A stretch of DNA of 64,000 nt from Trachythela sp. YZ-2020 (Eukaryota > Cnidaria > Anthozoa > Malacalcyonacea > Clavulariidae), in NCBI GenBank assembly GCA_016169945.1, contig JADLSH010000145.1, positions 3,347,501-3,411,500 of the forward strand. The letters run 5' to 3'. The translations under genes and the position numbers were made by a program. The notes under the pieces were generated by a model that ran no database searches, was not told where the DNA came from, and worked only from the letters and a program-made list of their open reading frames with translations. Below, piece after piece: positions 48,865 through 58,739 of the stretch. Every line of letters starts with the position of its first letter. Position 1 is the stretch's first letter.

Positions 48865-49210
48865 GTGAGTATTTCATTGCATGTCATTGCCATTGTAGTA
48901 TAGTAATATATGACTATGTTATTCAGCTATGGCTTCAAGTAGTACTGTAGCACTTCTTGGCGAGAGCCGAGAGCCTCCGAGAAGCTAAAAATCTAGAAAT
49001 CGGCTTGCTCCTTCTGTTGGTTGAATACTCTATTACAATCGTCGGTTGAGCAGGCATGTAGTCTATATGTAAAGTATAAAAGGGGCGGAAGTAGAATAAT
49101 GAATAACTGACAGGTCTATACAGTAAGTTTAGTAAATATAATATGGTATTTACAGTAGTTACCGCTTTTACATATGAATATATCAGTCATCAGTTTCGGG
49201 CTTTCATGCA

Positions 49211-49503
49211 GCTGTGCCAATCTCCCCTTGGCCTGTTGGCCATTCTACATTTCTGGACAAATAATGGTTGTGTTTTCACCTTCTTGGCAAGAAAAAATTA
49301 GCTAGAATTTTGGAATCTCAAAGCTTTTAATATAGGTTAGTAGCGTAGATTGTAATTCGATGGTTATTACCATTGGCGTCTATGCTGCATGATTCGTTTG
49401 TTTGCTCGTTCTCAGCATGTAGTAAATTTAGATACCGTAGAGGTTAGGACTGAGCTTAAGGTGAAACGCGGGTACGGACGGACGGACGGACGGACGGACG
49501 GAC
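49211..49503 (+). repeat. Direct repeat unit A with (GGAC)n tail
   Basis: About 291 bp starting AATCTCCCCTTGGCCTGTTG and ending in a GGAC tetranucleotide run; nearly identical to 49583-49873. The simple-repeat tail suggests a short retroelement or a tandem duplication. Lies in intron 1 of the RING-Ubl-TerD gene. Confidence 0.85.
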
Positions 49504-49582
49504 ATTTCTTCTTTATTACGTTATAAACTTTCACAAAATCCAAGCAAAATTTCCCTTCTTTCTTCAACCGTCTTTACACAAA

Positions 49583-49873
49583 TTTCCAATCTCCCCTTGG
49601 CCTGTTGGCCATTCTACATTTCTGGACAAATAATGTATGTGTTTTCACCATCTTGGCAAGAAAAAATTAGCTAGAATTTTGGAATCTCAAAGCTTTTAAT
49701 ATAGGTTAGTAGCGTAGATTGTAATTCGATGGTTATTACCATTGGCGTCTATGCTGCATGATTCGTTTGTTTGCTCGTTCTCAGCATGTAGTAAATTTAG
49801 ATACCGTAGAGGTTAGGACTGGCTTAAGATGAAACGCGGGTACGGACGGACGGACGGACGGACGGACGGACAA
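49583..49873 (+). repeat. Direct repeat unit B with (GGAC)n tail
   Basis: Second copy of the unit at 49211-49503, differing by a few substitutions and a 2-4 base deletion, same orientation, 80 bp apart. Confidence 0.85.
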
Positions 49874-50607
49874 ATGGCTTATGTTTTCATGAAACGCTAT
49901 TTAAAGGTCATATCCGCATTTTATCCTTTTGGATAAGTCATATAATAATAAAAATAATATTAATAACAATAATAGTAAATTTTGCAGGAAGAGAAGTTAA
50001 GACATGGATATATATCAATTACAAACTACAGAATATTTATGACGAGTACACGAAAATTGTTCGTGTCAACTGTGGTCAACTTGGAAATTTAGATCAAGGA
50101 AAAAGGTTTTGAGACTGCGTTCAAAGGAGTGTGGAGCAAAATTATTGATAATTTTCAATTCAGTTGGTAAATAATTGAAAAGCGTAGCCCCGAAATATGA
50201 CATTTTGGTTTTTCCGAATTCAGATTTTACTCTTTCAATATATCTGTCCTTTATATCTGTCAAGGACACTCTTGTATTATCTCCGTGAGCATCATGGCTG
50301 AACTTCAGTGAACAAGTTGCGAACCTCAGAACATTAAAGGTGCTGAAGATCGCAAAGAGTTGTAAACCAGTAAAATTTTTCTCATCTTAATTAAGGAGAT
50401 TGTGTGCGGATCAATTTTAGTTCACGAAAAGGATTGACCGAAGGAGTTTCGATCCTTTCGTCTAATATGAGTCCAACAGCTCCTTACTGAAGTTGTAAAA
50501 GATCGTCCAGTAGTTCGTTTCTGCGTTACTCCAAACAGTACAACAGTAAATCCAATGAGGACAAATTAAGCTGTAATAGAATTTCAATCAAGCATTAAGA
50601 AGAAGTG

Positions 50608-50791
50608 AAAATATCTCAAACGTGCGGTGCCAGTGCGGGTAGAGTATAGCAAATACGGCGGTTGGCTGTTGTGTAAAACTACTACAATGAGAACTTCGAA
50701 GTAGGAACTTCCCAGACGAAGGGCCTTCGCTCGAAACGTCGAAGTTCTCATTGTATTTTTCAGGTTGTTTTACACAACAGTCAACCGCCGT
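50608..50791 (-). mobile_element. Retrozyme-like/Penelope-tail insertion 1, with 14-bp target duplication
   Basis: A 184-bp insert is flanked by identical ATTAAGAAGAAGTG at 50594-50607 and 50792-50805, inside the LINE relic. It shares GTGCGGTGCCAGTG, AAATACGGCGGTTG and the AGACGAAGGGCCTTCGCTCG core with 53353-53490. In this copy the GTTGTGTAAAAC and GAGAACTTCGAA parts occur as inverted arms around the core, making a hairpin. No coding. It resembles small non-autonomous retroelements with ribozyme-like tails. Confidence 0.7.
50708..50747 (+). ncRNA. Hammerhead-like core in insertion 1
   Basis: Plus strand: AACTTC, C(A)GACGA, an A, GGGC-CTTC-GCTC, GAAAC, GTC, GAAGTT. The outer AACTTC/GAAGTT forms helix I, GAAAC-GTC gives a minimal, palindromic helix III (as in dimeric hammerheads), and GTC is an allowed cleavage triplet. 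Deviations: A instead of U in CUGANGA and one extra A before helix II. Confidence 0.4.
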
Positions 50792-51480
50792 ATTAAGAAG
50801 AAGTGCCTGTCGAATACGTTTGAATAGATAAAGACGTGAGCGAGTTACGTCATGAACATTGGCGATGTGGCAATCCCACGTTTATCAAATGTGACTCCAA
50901 GGCGATTACCAGAACTAATATCCTGAATTGATCGGCTATTGTATTCAATTGATAGATAATCAGAATCGGTTGATTTTCGGTTGGAATAGGTTAACATAGA
51001 TTTAGTTTCTTTTTTATTAAGAGCCATAAGGTTTACGTTGGCACACTCTGGCATATTTTTAAGATCATCGTCAAGATTCCTCTGGATCATGTCAGTGTTA
51101 GATCATCCGCAATTAAAAAGAAAGGGACTGGATTTTGTGACCAAAGATGGTAAATCATTTATATATGTTAGAAAGACTAAGGGACCAAGAATAGAACTTT
51201 GTGGTACATCTGACTTAATTGGAAGTGGACTGGATAGACAATGCTTGATTTGCACTTGCTGAGTTTGGTCAGATAAGTACAAACAAAACCAATTTAAAGC
51301 AGTCGTACTTACTTCGTATGAAGTAAGTTTGTGCAACAAGAGGTGGGGTCAACCATATCAAAAGCTTTAGAAAAGTCAAGGAAAAGTATGCCATTAAAGC
51401 CACAATTATCTATAGTTTTAACAAGGTGCTTATAAATCATGGTTAGTGAGGCTTCGCATGAGTGAAAATACAAGTTAGGG

Positions 51481-52796
51481 ACGAAGACCTAAGACCTTTA
51501 CATTTATTAAGCTTTTACCAACTACGAAACCCGTGGACAATTTGTGATTGGCAGCGAAATATATAATTCAATTCTTCAGCCTTTTGATTGGATGTTACCA
51601 TATAAATTATATGCCGGGAGATATGTCAAAATAGCAGCTCTCAAGCGTAAAGGGCAAGTTATATTTCTTTCGGTCAAACCAGCTTTAGCCAAAGCGTTGG
51701 TCAAAGCCAAAGGTAGACATCCTTTATCGCTTATACGATGATAGAAAGTCTGGAAATGTGAAGCCCTATAGAAGGGGGTCTGGAAATACCGTATCCCGTT
51801 ATTTCTTGCTAAAATATCCCGTTTGACGAGATGTATGACGTCATTACCTGTTGGCAAAAGTTTCCAGTTAGTATCTTTTATCCTTAATTTTTACCCTTCA
51901 TTCGCCTTCAATATTCTCAAATAAGGTTTCAACTTATATTCTGGCAATTCTGCATTAATTAAGATAATCAAAAACTATAAATATTATGGAACACGATATG
52001 CTGCTATGCTGCGCAGACGCCCGTAATACGCAAAACATTAAAGGCATGTGTGCGTCGCAGGTTATTAATAGCCCGTTCACTGTTGTCGTTTAGTGTGTGA
52101 TCTAGAATTTCCAGTTTCTGTGAGATTTATTTAACCTCGCCACATTGTAGTATTTATTTTATTTTATTTTGTTAACTTTGCCATCACATGCACTTTACAC
52201 TACATACTTTTAACTTTACGCATTACATTTCATTTTAAACATTAACATAAACATTTGGACAATCGGCTGCCTGGGCAACCACAATAGCTATTGCCAATTA
52301 CTGCGGCCCCGATAGCACACAAACAGTTATCAAAGCACAGTTATATTATACATGATAAACAAAATTTGGACAATAGTCATTACAGAACGTTTAGAAAAAC
52401 ATGTTAATGAAAGGCTCGTCATATTCAGAGCGGAATGGCATTAAATGCACACATGCATTAAATGCATTCCATGTACGGGGATTTTCAGCGTCGTACGCAT
52501 TTTCTAGTGCTAATAAAATATGCGTAGTATTATAGTAATTCAGCTTAATTATTGGTTTGATCTTTAATGTTATGTTTTGGTTATGTTCCCCGCCCTTTCC
52601 CCCTCCCTCCAGATTTCCATATCTCAGGTCTGACAAAGGAGTACAAGGGGCGTAAGTCATTATTTTCAGCCACAGCTACTGAGGTCATGACGTAAACTAG
52701 AAGATGAAAGCTATATGCTTATTAGAAGTTGAAAATTTGCGATGTGTTCTTTTACTTTCATTCAATCCCAGCCCTAGGAAACTTAACAAACCTCAA
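51481..52796. other. Intronic stretch without recognised features
   Basis: Within intron 1 of the RING-Ubl-TerD gene. Short open frames on both strands have no domain signal. Confidence 0.4.
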
Positions 52797-52798
52797 GG

Positions 52799-53037
52799 GG
52801 CCGGTTGTTCAAAAGCCGGTTAACGCTAACCCCGGGTTAAATTTTAATCTGCTGTTCTGGTTTGTATACTTCTACATGTTTGTTTATTTCAAAACTTTAT
52901 AAACAAAAACTTCTATCGCCCAGTACAAGGTTGATAGAAAAAAGTATTCATGTTAATATAACCGATGTCGGGAAACTTGTATGAAAGTTACCACTAACCC
53001 ACGGTTAAGTTAACCGGCTTTTGAACAACCGGCCCCA
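52799..53037. mobile_element. MITE with GGCCGGTTGTTCAAAAGCCG ends
   Basis: Inverted ends GGGCCGGTTGTTCAAAAGCC / GGCTTTTGAACAACCGGCCC enclose about 200 bp of AT-rich DNA; inner segments (GTTAAC...GGGTTAA / TTAACC) are also inverted. Non-coding, MITE-like. Confidence 0.82.
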
Positions 53038-53352
53038 GGTAATTAACCTGCTCCAGGTCCCAGTCCATACAACCCACTCTGGTACGACCCGCTTAACTGG
53101 TTTACACCAACAAAGCAGGATCCTACAAGTTTATTCACAAGTTCAAAATTTGGTAGGAAAACAGAATAGCTAGCCATTTGGTTTTTCTGTTTTTTTAAAG
53201 ACGTTTAGTAAGAACTTTCACCATTTCGCTTTTATAGTTTTATACCATTCCTTTTAAGTTGCAAATGCACTCAGAATTATTCGTGCAAATGCCAATACAC
53301 AACATGTATAACCTACATTGTATTCATGTAACAAAAGGTTATTGCATAAACT

Positions 53353-53490
53353 CGAACGTGCGGTGCCAGTGTGGGTAGAGTATAGCAAATACGGCGGTTG
53401 ACTGTTGTGTAAAACTACCTGAAAAATACAATGAGAACTTCGACGTTTCGAGCGAAGGCCCTTCGTCTGGAAGTTAGTCAAAAACCGCCA
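53353..53490 (-). mobile_element. Retrozyme-like/Penelope-tail insertion 2, with 13-bp target duplication
   Basis: A 138-bp insert is flanked by TATTGCATAAACT at 53340-53352 and 53491-53503. It carries the same GTGCGGTGCCAGTG and AAATACGGCGGTTG parts as 50608-50791, and on the minus strand the same hammerhead-like core (AACTTCCAGACGAAGGGCC then GCTCGAAACGTCGAAGTTC). Confidence 0.72.
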
Positions 53491-54280
53491 TATTGCATAA
53501 ACTGTCGTTTTCGAATCGATATGCCAGGTAATTTGGGAAACTGCAAATGTTTGCAAAGGTGAAGCACACGCTCTATAATGAAGTTCAATATTTTCGTTAG
53601 ACGATAAAACACTCGGATACCGTAATTATAAACCATTAATTTAACACCCAAAAACAACAAAATAACATTCTCTACTACTATATTAAAAGTCGTTCAAAAA
53701 CATGTGTTCTAGTAATTTTCCAAAACCGGAAGTCGTGTGATCTTCACGTGATCACATAACAATATTAATTAGAAATAATCATGAACAAGTTCAATTGTCC
53801 GTACAGGCTCAGAGCAAACCAAGTTAACCATTGAATATGTAAATAAATTACTTGTAAATCATTATTGTCTTCAATCCCTGAGACAATCAACCATGCACAT
53901 GAATTGTGTAAACACACGGATATTGATATTGAAATTATTAACAGCTACTTTGTTATTGATCGCGTATTAAGTTAACTAGTTGCCTGAGGCATGTCGCATT
54001 TCTCTTTCAAACAAGAAACAACATTTGGTATTGTTATATACCAAGTGTCAAAGTCCGTTTTTCGTAGCTTTTCATTGGACGAGAGATCCACGCGTGGCGG
54101 TCCAAAAATCACGATGTTTCCGCATAACCAATGGCAACGGGCAACAATGCATTTATTTTTCCCTAGGGAAAAACAACAAAACCGGAAGTAAATGGCGAAG
54201 GCCCATTTTTTTACTGTTTTTCTGTATTTTAATCGAAATTTTAAGATTTAAATTGACAATTTTTTTGTTATTTGAATTCT

Positions 54281-54387
54281 TATTTACTGAAACCGCGGGA
54301 GAACAGTGTGTTTTGTAGCCCCTCGACCGCTCTCGAGGCGGTCTCGGGTCCACAAAACACACTGTTTCCCTCGGCGTCAGTAAATAA
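54281..54387. repeat. Hairpin just upstream of exon 2
   Basis: Arms TTTACTGA...GGGAGAACAGTGTGTTTTGT and CCACAAAACACACTG...TCAGTAAA fold around CTCGACCGCTCTCGAGGCGGTC. Ends about 60 bp before the exon-2 acceptor. Confidence 0.8.
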
Positions 54388-54446
54388 GTGTTAATTATTG
54401 GTATTTGTTCAATGGCCAATTACACTCCTTTTCATTTTCGTTTTAG

Positions 54447-54767
54447 TGTTCAATTGCATCCGTGAAGAACGACAACAAATGTTCGCAGTGTGACAACATT
54501 GTAGCTGAAGACAATAGGAGATATAAGGAATATTTGAAGACATTGAATTTCTTATTTCCAAATGAAGAAGAGGACGAAGATGATAATTCCAATTTTGAAA
54601 TGGATATTGTGGAGGGAGATATTAAGGTGATAACCATGTCTGGAGAATCTGCAACTTTTGCATATCAACCACAGAAGACGATTTGTAGTGTTAAGGAAGA
54701 AGTGGAGAAGGAATTTAAAACTCCTCCTGAAAAACAACGTCTACTCTACCAGGATAAAGAGTTGAAG
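54447..54767 (+). CDS. RING-Ubl-TerD protein, exon 2 (RING end, acidic linker, start of Ubl)
   Basis: The acceptor TTTTCGTTTTAG| (54441-54446) enters in phase 0; the donor AAG|GTATTT is at 54768, also phase 0; 107 codons. It adds C34, C45 and C48 to complete the RING, then a helix (RRYKEYLKTLNFLF), an acidic linker (NEEEDEDD) and, from about residue 92, the first two thirds of a ubiquitin-like fold: DIKVITMSGE (strand 1), TICSVKEEVEKEF (helix), PPEKQRLLYQDKEL (the ubiquitin PxxQRLIFAGKxL segment). The GTG at 54462 is not a start; the frame is open to the acceptor. Confidence 0.8.
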
Positions 54768-56364
54768 GTATTTTTTGTTATAGTATTGTTTAAAAGATTT
54801 AATTACATCCTGGATAACTGCTTATAAGCCCTAGTCTCTCTTTCCAACGTGTATTTTATTGCTACCCAATTCCAGGGGTAGAAAAAGAGACAAGCACGCG
54901 AGCAGTACTCATTCGAATTTTGATTTGCCCACAGGAATTTTAAACAAATGAATAGTCATATGGTATACACATATCAAGTATGCCGAAATAGAGTATAATA
55001 ACATTATGGGTCAAGTATAGCAAAATACGGTGTACATAGGCCCAGTCTACCGCCAATATAAGTTAGAACGTGTTTGACCTACTTTTTACGTAATGTCAGT
55101 TGAATTGTTAGACAAAGGTTTTTTTGTAATTTTTTGGAATTTGCTGCCTTGCAGGAAAGAAAATAAATCCCCCAAGCCAAAATTCTTTAGACATTAACGT
55201 GCCTTGTGCCTGCTAGTTCTATTGGTCGTTTTATGGCAGGTTTTTTTAAGAAAAATTTAGAACTGCACATTTTGTCATACTGTCACATGTCAGGACCTTT
55301 TTTAAGAAATGGTTAGTGATGGGGGGGGGGGGGGGGGGTCAACAAAAAGGGAGCTAACAGGAATGTGGTATATTGAAGGTGAGTGGATCTGGTGGTTCTG
55401 GAGGTTTTTGTATTTTTTAGTTCCTGTGGCTTGATTTCCTGTATTTTCACAGACAATTTTTGAACCTCTCTTTTGAACTAAGTCACTTTTCCCTCTTTGG
55501 CTTATACTTTGGACAAAAGGGACCTTCACAGGGGGGTAGTTTACTGAGGGGCTAACATGGGGGTTGGGGGCTTTGGCCCCCCTGTATATTAGTTAAAAAA
55601 GGTCCTGCAACATGTCATAGCATCAAATTCAACTCGCGCAAATGGCACAGTCTTTTTCTTATTAATAAACATTCATTAACTGATTCTCATCCCTACAAAT
55701 AGAAACGATGCTGAAAATTGTCAACAAAAAGTTTGTTATGAGAAAATAAATATTCTGGTACTGCTTTTGTTATTGAAGCTATATGTATTCCATTTATTCC
55801 TTCGATTACTTTAGTTTTCTACAATAAATATCCATGTCCTGAAAGTTCGTGTTTTTTAGAGTTGCACAAATTGATTTAGAACTGCACATTTTGTGTATAA
55901 CTGCACGTTAAAAAAACCTGTGTTATGGTAAAACCAAAAAGCTAAAACCATTAGCGTAGAAGAATATACATATAATTTTAGTATTATGTCAACTTTTGAT
56001 AAAGAGTTGGAATCTATTGATAGAGTTATATTAAAGATTTACCTTTAAGTCAAGTTTATAATCCGTTAGTTTAACGTGCAGTCAGAATTAAATGACCAGT
56101 AATATATCACATGTTGCAGTTTTACATCAATTGCAGACACTAGGGAAAGGGGGTGGGGGAATGCCCATTATCCAATGTTTTCTTTCTCCAAGGTTTTTCT
56201 CAACAATGAAAGCTTGATAACTCTTCAACAAATTAGCATTACATTTGAGCCAAAAAGGGCTTAGATACTGAAATTAACTGTATAACATGAAAAGGTCGAA
56301 ATATGCCTACCACTCGCAAATCACACATCTTCCGGAATTACATAAAGCCTTTTATATGTTTCAG
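54768..56364 (+). other. Intron 2 of the RING-Ubl-TerD gene
   Basis: Contains an 18-base G run near 55321-55338. An alternative acceptor after TTTCTCCAAG near 56194 would lead to a short stop-containing exon, but it fits the ubiquitin fold less well than the acceptor at 56363-56364. Confidence 0.7.
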
Positions 56365-57003
56365 ATAAAAGATGAAAATAGTAAGGAATTGACGCTAGAA
56401 GATTTCAATATACTACCAAATAGTACTCTCCAGCTCATCATTAAACTTTGTGATGTTCCTGACGATCTAGAGGAGCTTGTTTTTGATTTTCGTTGGGGAT
56501 TGCCAAGTAGAACACGGAAAGACTACTTGGATGTTTCAGTTTTTGTTTATAGCGGAAAATCTTACGTTGGTGTAATATACTATAGACACCTTTCAATATC
56601 TGATTGCCCTGGTGTGAGACACTCCGGTCCTGCTGATATGGATTACACAAAAGGAGAGGGTCATCACAGGGTAGATATCTCTCTAAAATCAGTTCCTCAA
56701 CACATCGATAAACTTGTGTTTACTTTGAGCGCCTGGCGTTCATCCAGTATCTCAGCATATCCTTCTCGCAGACTTCGTTTTTATGATGTTAACTTTCCAG
56801 ATCAGGAACTCTGCAGCGACAATATGCACGGTGCATTACACAATGAATCGATAATAATGTGCTTTTTGTCGAGAAAGAAAGGTATATGGAGTGTCACAAG
56901 TCTGAAGTGTGGTGCAGAAGGGAACACCACGTCTTTCCACAAGTCTCATTCGCCACTTCGAGAAGACATTCAGAAACTTATAGATCGCAGAATAATCAAT
57001 TAG
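56365..57003 (+). CDS. RING-Ubl-TerD protein, exon 3 (end of Ubl, TerD domain)
   Basis: The acceptor ATATGTTTCAG| (56363-56364) enters in phase 0. The exon encodes 212 residues plus a stop. Residues 141-168 of the joined protein (KELTLEDFNILPNSTLQLIIKL) finish the ubiquitin-like fold without a terminal Gly-Gly, so it is not a cleavable modifier. Residues about 177-335 are a TerD domain: LVFDFRWG, DYLDVSVFVY, GVRHSGPADMDYTKGEGHHRVDI in three adjoining blocks, then VPQHIDKLVFTLSAW, LRFYDVNFPDQEL, SIIMCFLSRKKGIWSV. TerD proteins are known from bacterial tellurite, phage and stress responses and bind calcium. Here the usual GDDE acidic part of the signature is replaced by GHHR. The open frame upstream of 56365 is intron. 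Confidence 0.82.
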   Translation: MKDENSKELTLEDFNILPNSTLQLIIKLCDVPDDLEELVFDFRWGLPSRTRKDYLDVSVFVYSGKSYVGVIYYRHLSISDCPGVRHSGPADMDYTKGEGHHRVDISLKSVPQHIDKLVFTLSAWRSSSISAYPSRRLRFYDVNFPDQELCSDNMHGALHNESIIMCFLSRKKGIWSVTSLKCGAEGNTTSFHKSHSPLREDIQKLIDRRIIN

Positions 57004-57204
57004 TACAGTCAGTGACAAACTTGAGATTAAACAAACTTGTTGGCACGTCCAAAAACCTGCAGTTTTTGAGTAATTTTAGTTTGCATTTCAAACATTTTCA
57101 CTCTTCGAAATTCGAAATCCGTCATTTTGTTCGTAGAAAACTTCATGTAATATGTATAGTAACCAGTTCCAGGTTCTTTACAGTGGGGTTCCACACGCGA
57201 TAAT

Positions 57205-57212
57205 GAAATAAA
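57205..57212 (+). promoter_or_regulatory. Polyadenylation signal of the RING-Ubl-TerD gene
   Basis: AATAAA near 57207, about 200 bp after the stop at 57001-57003, the first canonical signal downstream. Confidence 0.6.
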
Positions 57213-57239
57213 GCGCAAATAATTCATAATAAATTAAGT

Positions 57240-58146
57240 AAGAAAAGTTGAAACAAAATATTTTAATTTAATTCAATTAACTTTCTACATAATACCATTT
57301 AAATTATAATTGGTGACGACTCTGCATTAAAGTAAAAGAATTAGCTAAAGCCCGGTATACATGTTTGGTCTGCAGTAAATAATAACTATTAATTAATATG
57401 ATTCTCATGACAAAATTTTTGTTGTTTGTTCTAATGACATTTTCTACTTTTACTACCGGAAGTATTATAAATATTTTTGATGAAAATATAAGGGATAACA
57501 TGCGATAATATGCTCTACGCTGCAAAGTGATGTCGGCAGCACAACATAAAACGTCTAAAATTGAACACCCTTGTATATCAATATCTGATCTTTTCACAAA
57601 CTTTGGCAGTGATATGAACAGATTTTGCGATTGGTATTACGACAATCAGACCGTAGAAACATGATTATTTTAAGTTAATCATACTTCCTATAGTGCGGTA
57701 TGGGCAACACGATCTCAAACACAGTGCGTAAAAATTATACGTTGGCATGGATTTTTGTCAACCGGTTTATGCAAGGATAGGTACTTGGACCTCCACTTAT
57801 CGGTTGTATTCTATATGTGGTTAAGATAATTAAGGGTTATCTTAGGTTCCCCGCAGTAGTCACAAAGTCTGGAAAGTAGACCGTACTTTGAGAAATCTAG
57901 AAGGCATGCTAATCGGGTATTATGTAAAGGATAAAAGCCGAAACCCAATTCGTTATTTGAGAGAATGGACAGCACCGAGTCCGCAGGGCGAGGATTGGGA
58001 TGAGGCTTTTAGACTGCTTAAAACCCAGCTTGCATAAATTATTTTTAAAACGAGTTCATGCATGCGTATCAAAGAATGGACGTCATACACGACTAAGCAT
58101 TGGAACTATATCGATGTGCAAAATTATTGCTTGAGCTTGTAAGAAA
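57240..58146. other. Non-coding stretch
   Basis: AT-rich, no gene recognised on either strand. Confidence 0.4.
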
Positions 58147-58512
58147 ATGGCGGAATACAGTGAAAGCGATGGTGAGTTGTATATAACACAGTCGAAATGT
58201 GACAGTTCGATAATAGATGAATTTGTGACAGTTCGATAATAGATGAGGAATTAGTAAGCAGTACTTTGCAGGCGGAGAATGAGATAGTGCAGAAAAGATT
58301 TGCCAGCCCTTTAGGAGAAAAGGACTTTTGGATGCTAGGAAATGCAAATTCAAAGAATACAGAAATCAAGACAATATGGGCTGTAAATGATGACAAATGA
58401 AGAGCTAAGTGAGGCTTTGAGTTATTTTATTGTTGAAGTTAGAAACGAGTCTGGGAAAGAATACAAACCAAACACTATTTACGAAATCGTTATCTGTATT
58501 CAGCATAGTTGA
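58147..58512 (+). pseudogene. Second Crypton-derived (KIAA1958-like) fragment
   Basis: The ATG at 58147 opens MAEYSESDGELYITQSKCDSS. A 22-bp tandem duplication (GTGACAGTTCGATAATAGAT...) introduces stops; then RFASPLGEKDFWMLGNANSKNTEIK continues, and in a third frame MTNEELSEALSYFIVEVRNESG followed by YKPNTIYEIVICIQHS. The order and spacing match the N-terminal part of Crypton-derived proteins like that at 44861-45585. At least two frame breaks and no downstream core: dead. Confidence 0.62.
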
Positions 58513-58739
58513 AAATTTTGGGTGTTTTTGGGTAATGACTAATGTACGTATTTCGAATAAATTAAAGCTATTTGGTTATTGTAATTAAATGGACAGCGTC
58601 CAGTATTGTCCAGTATTGAACAACAGTCCATTATTAAAAATAATGGACTGCGAGAACAATAGAATAACTAATTAGCTGGGTTTTAATTAATAAGAATTAG
58701 CCTACTCCGCAGGCATCGCCTTAAAATTGGCGGGCAGAA

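Larger units (their letters stand above)
50066..51480 (-). pseudogene. LINE reverse transcriptase relic, minus strand
   Basis: Minus-strand pieces in order: GILFLDFSKAFDMVD (about 51400-51350), LPIKSDVPQSSILGPLVFLTYINDLP (about 51240-51150), VNLMALNKKETKSML and LGVTFDKRG (about 51030-50870), and the tail GATLFNYLPTELK...FERSLKTFFLDL (50190-50080). Frame shifts separate them, the FADD box is lost, and the PQG motif reads PQS. A retrozyme-like insertion with its own target duplication interrupts it at 50608-50791. Confidence 0.8.

Noticed and set aside
56194..56264. Alternative third exon of the RING-Ubl-TerD gene after TTTCTCCAAG
   Set aside because: It would end the protein after 23 residues and breaks the ubiquitin-like fold, whereas the acceptor at 56363-56364 continues it exactly.
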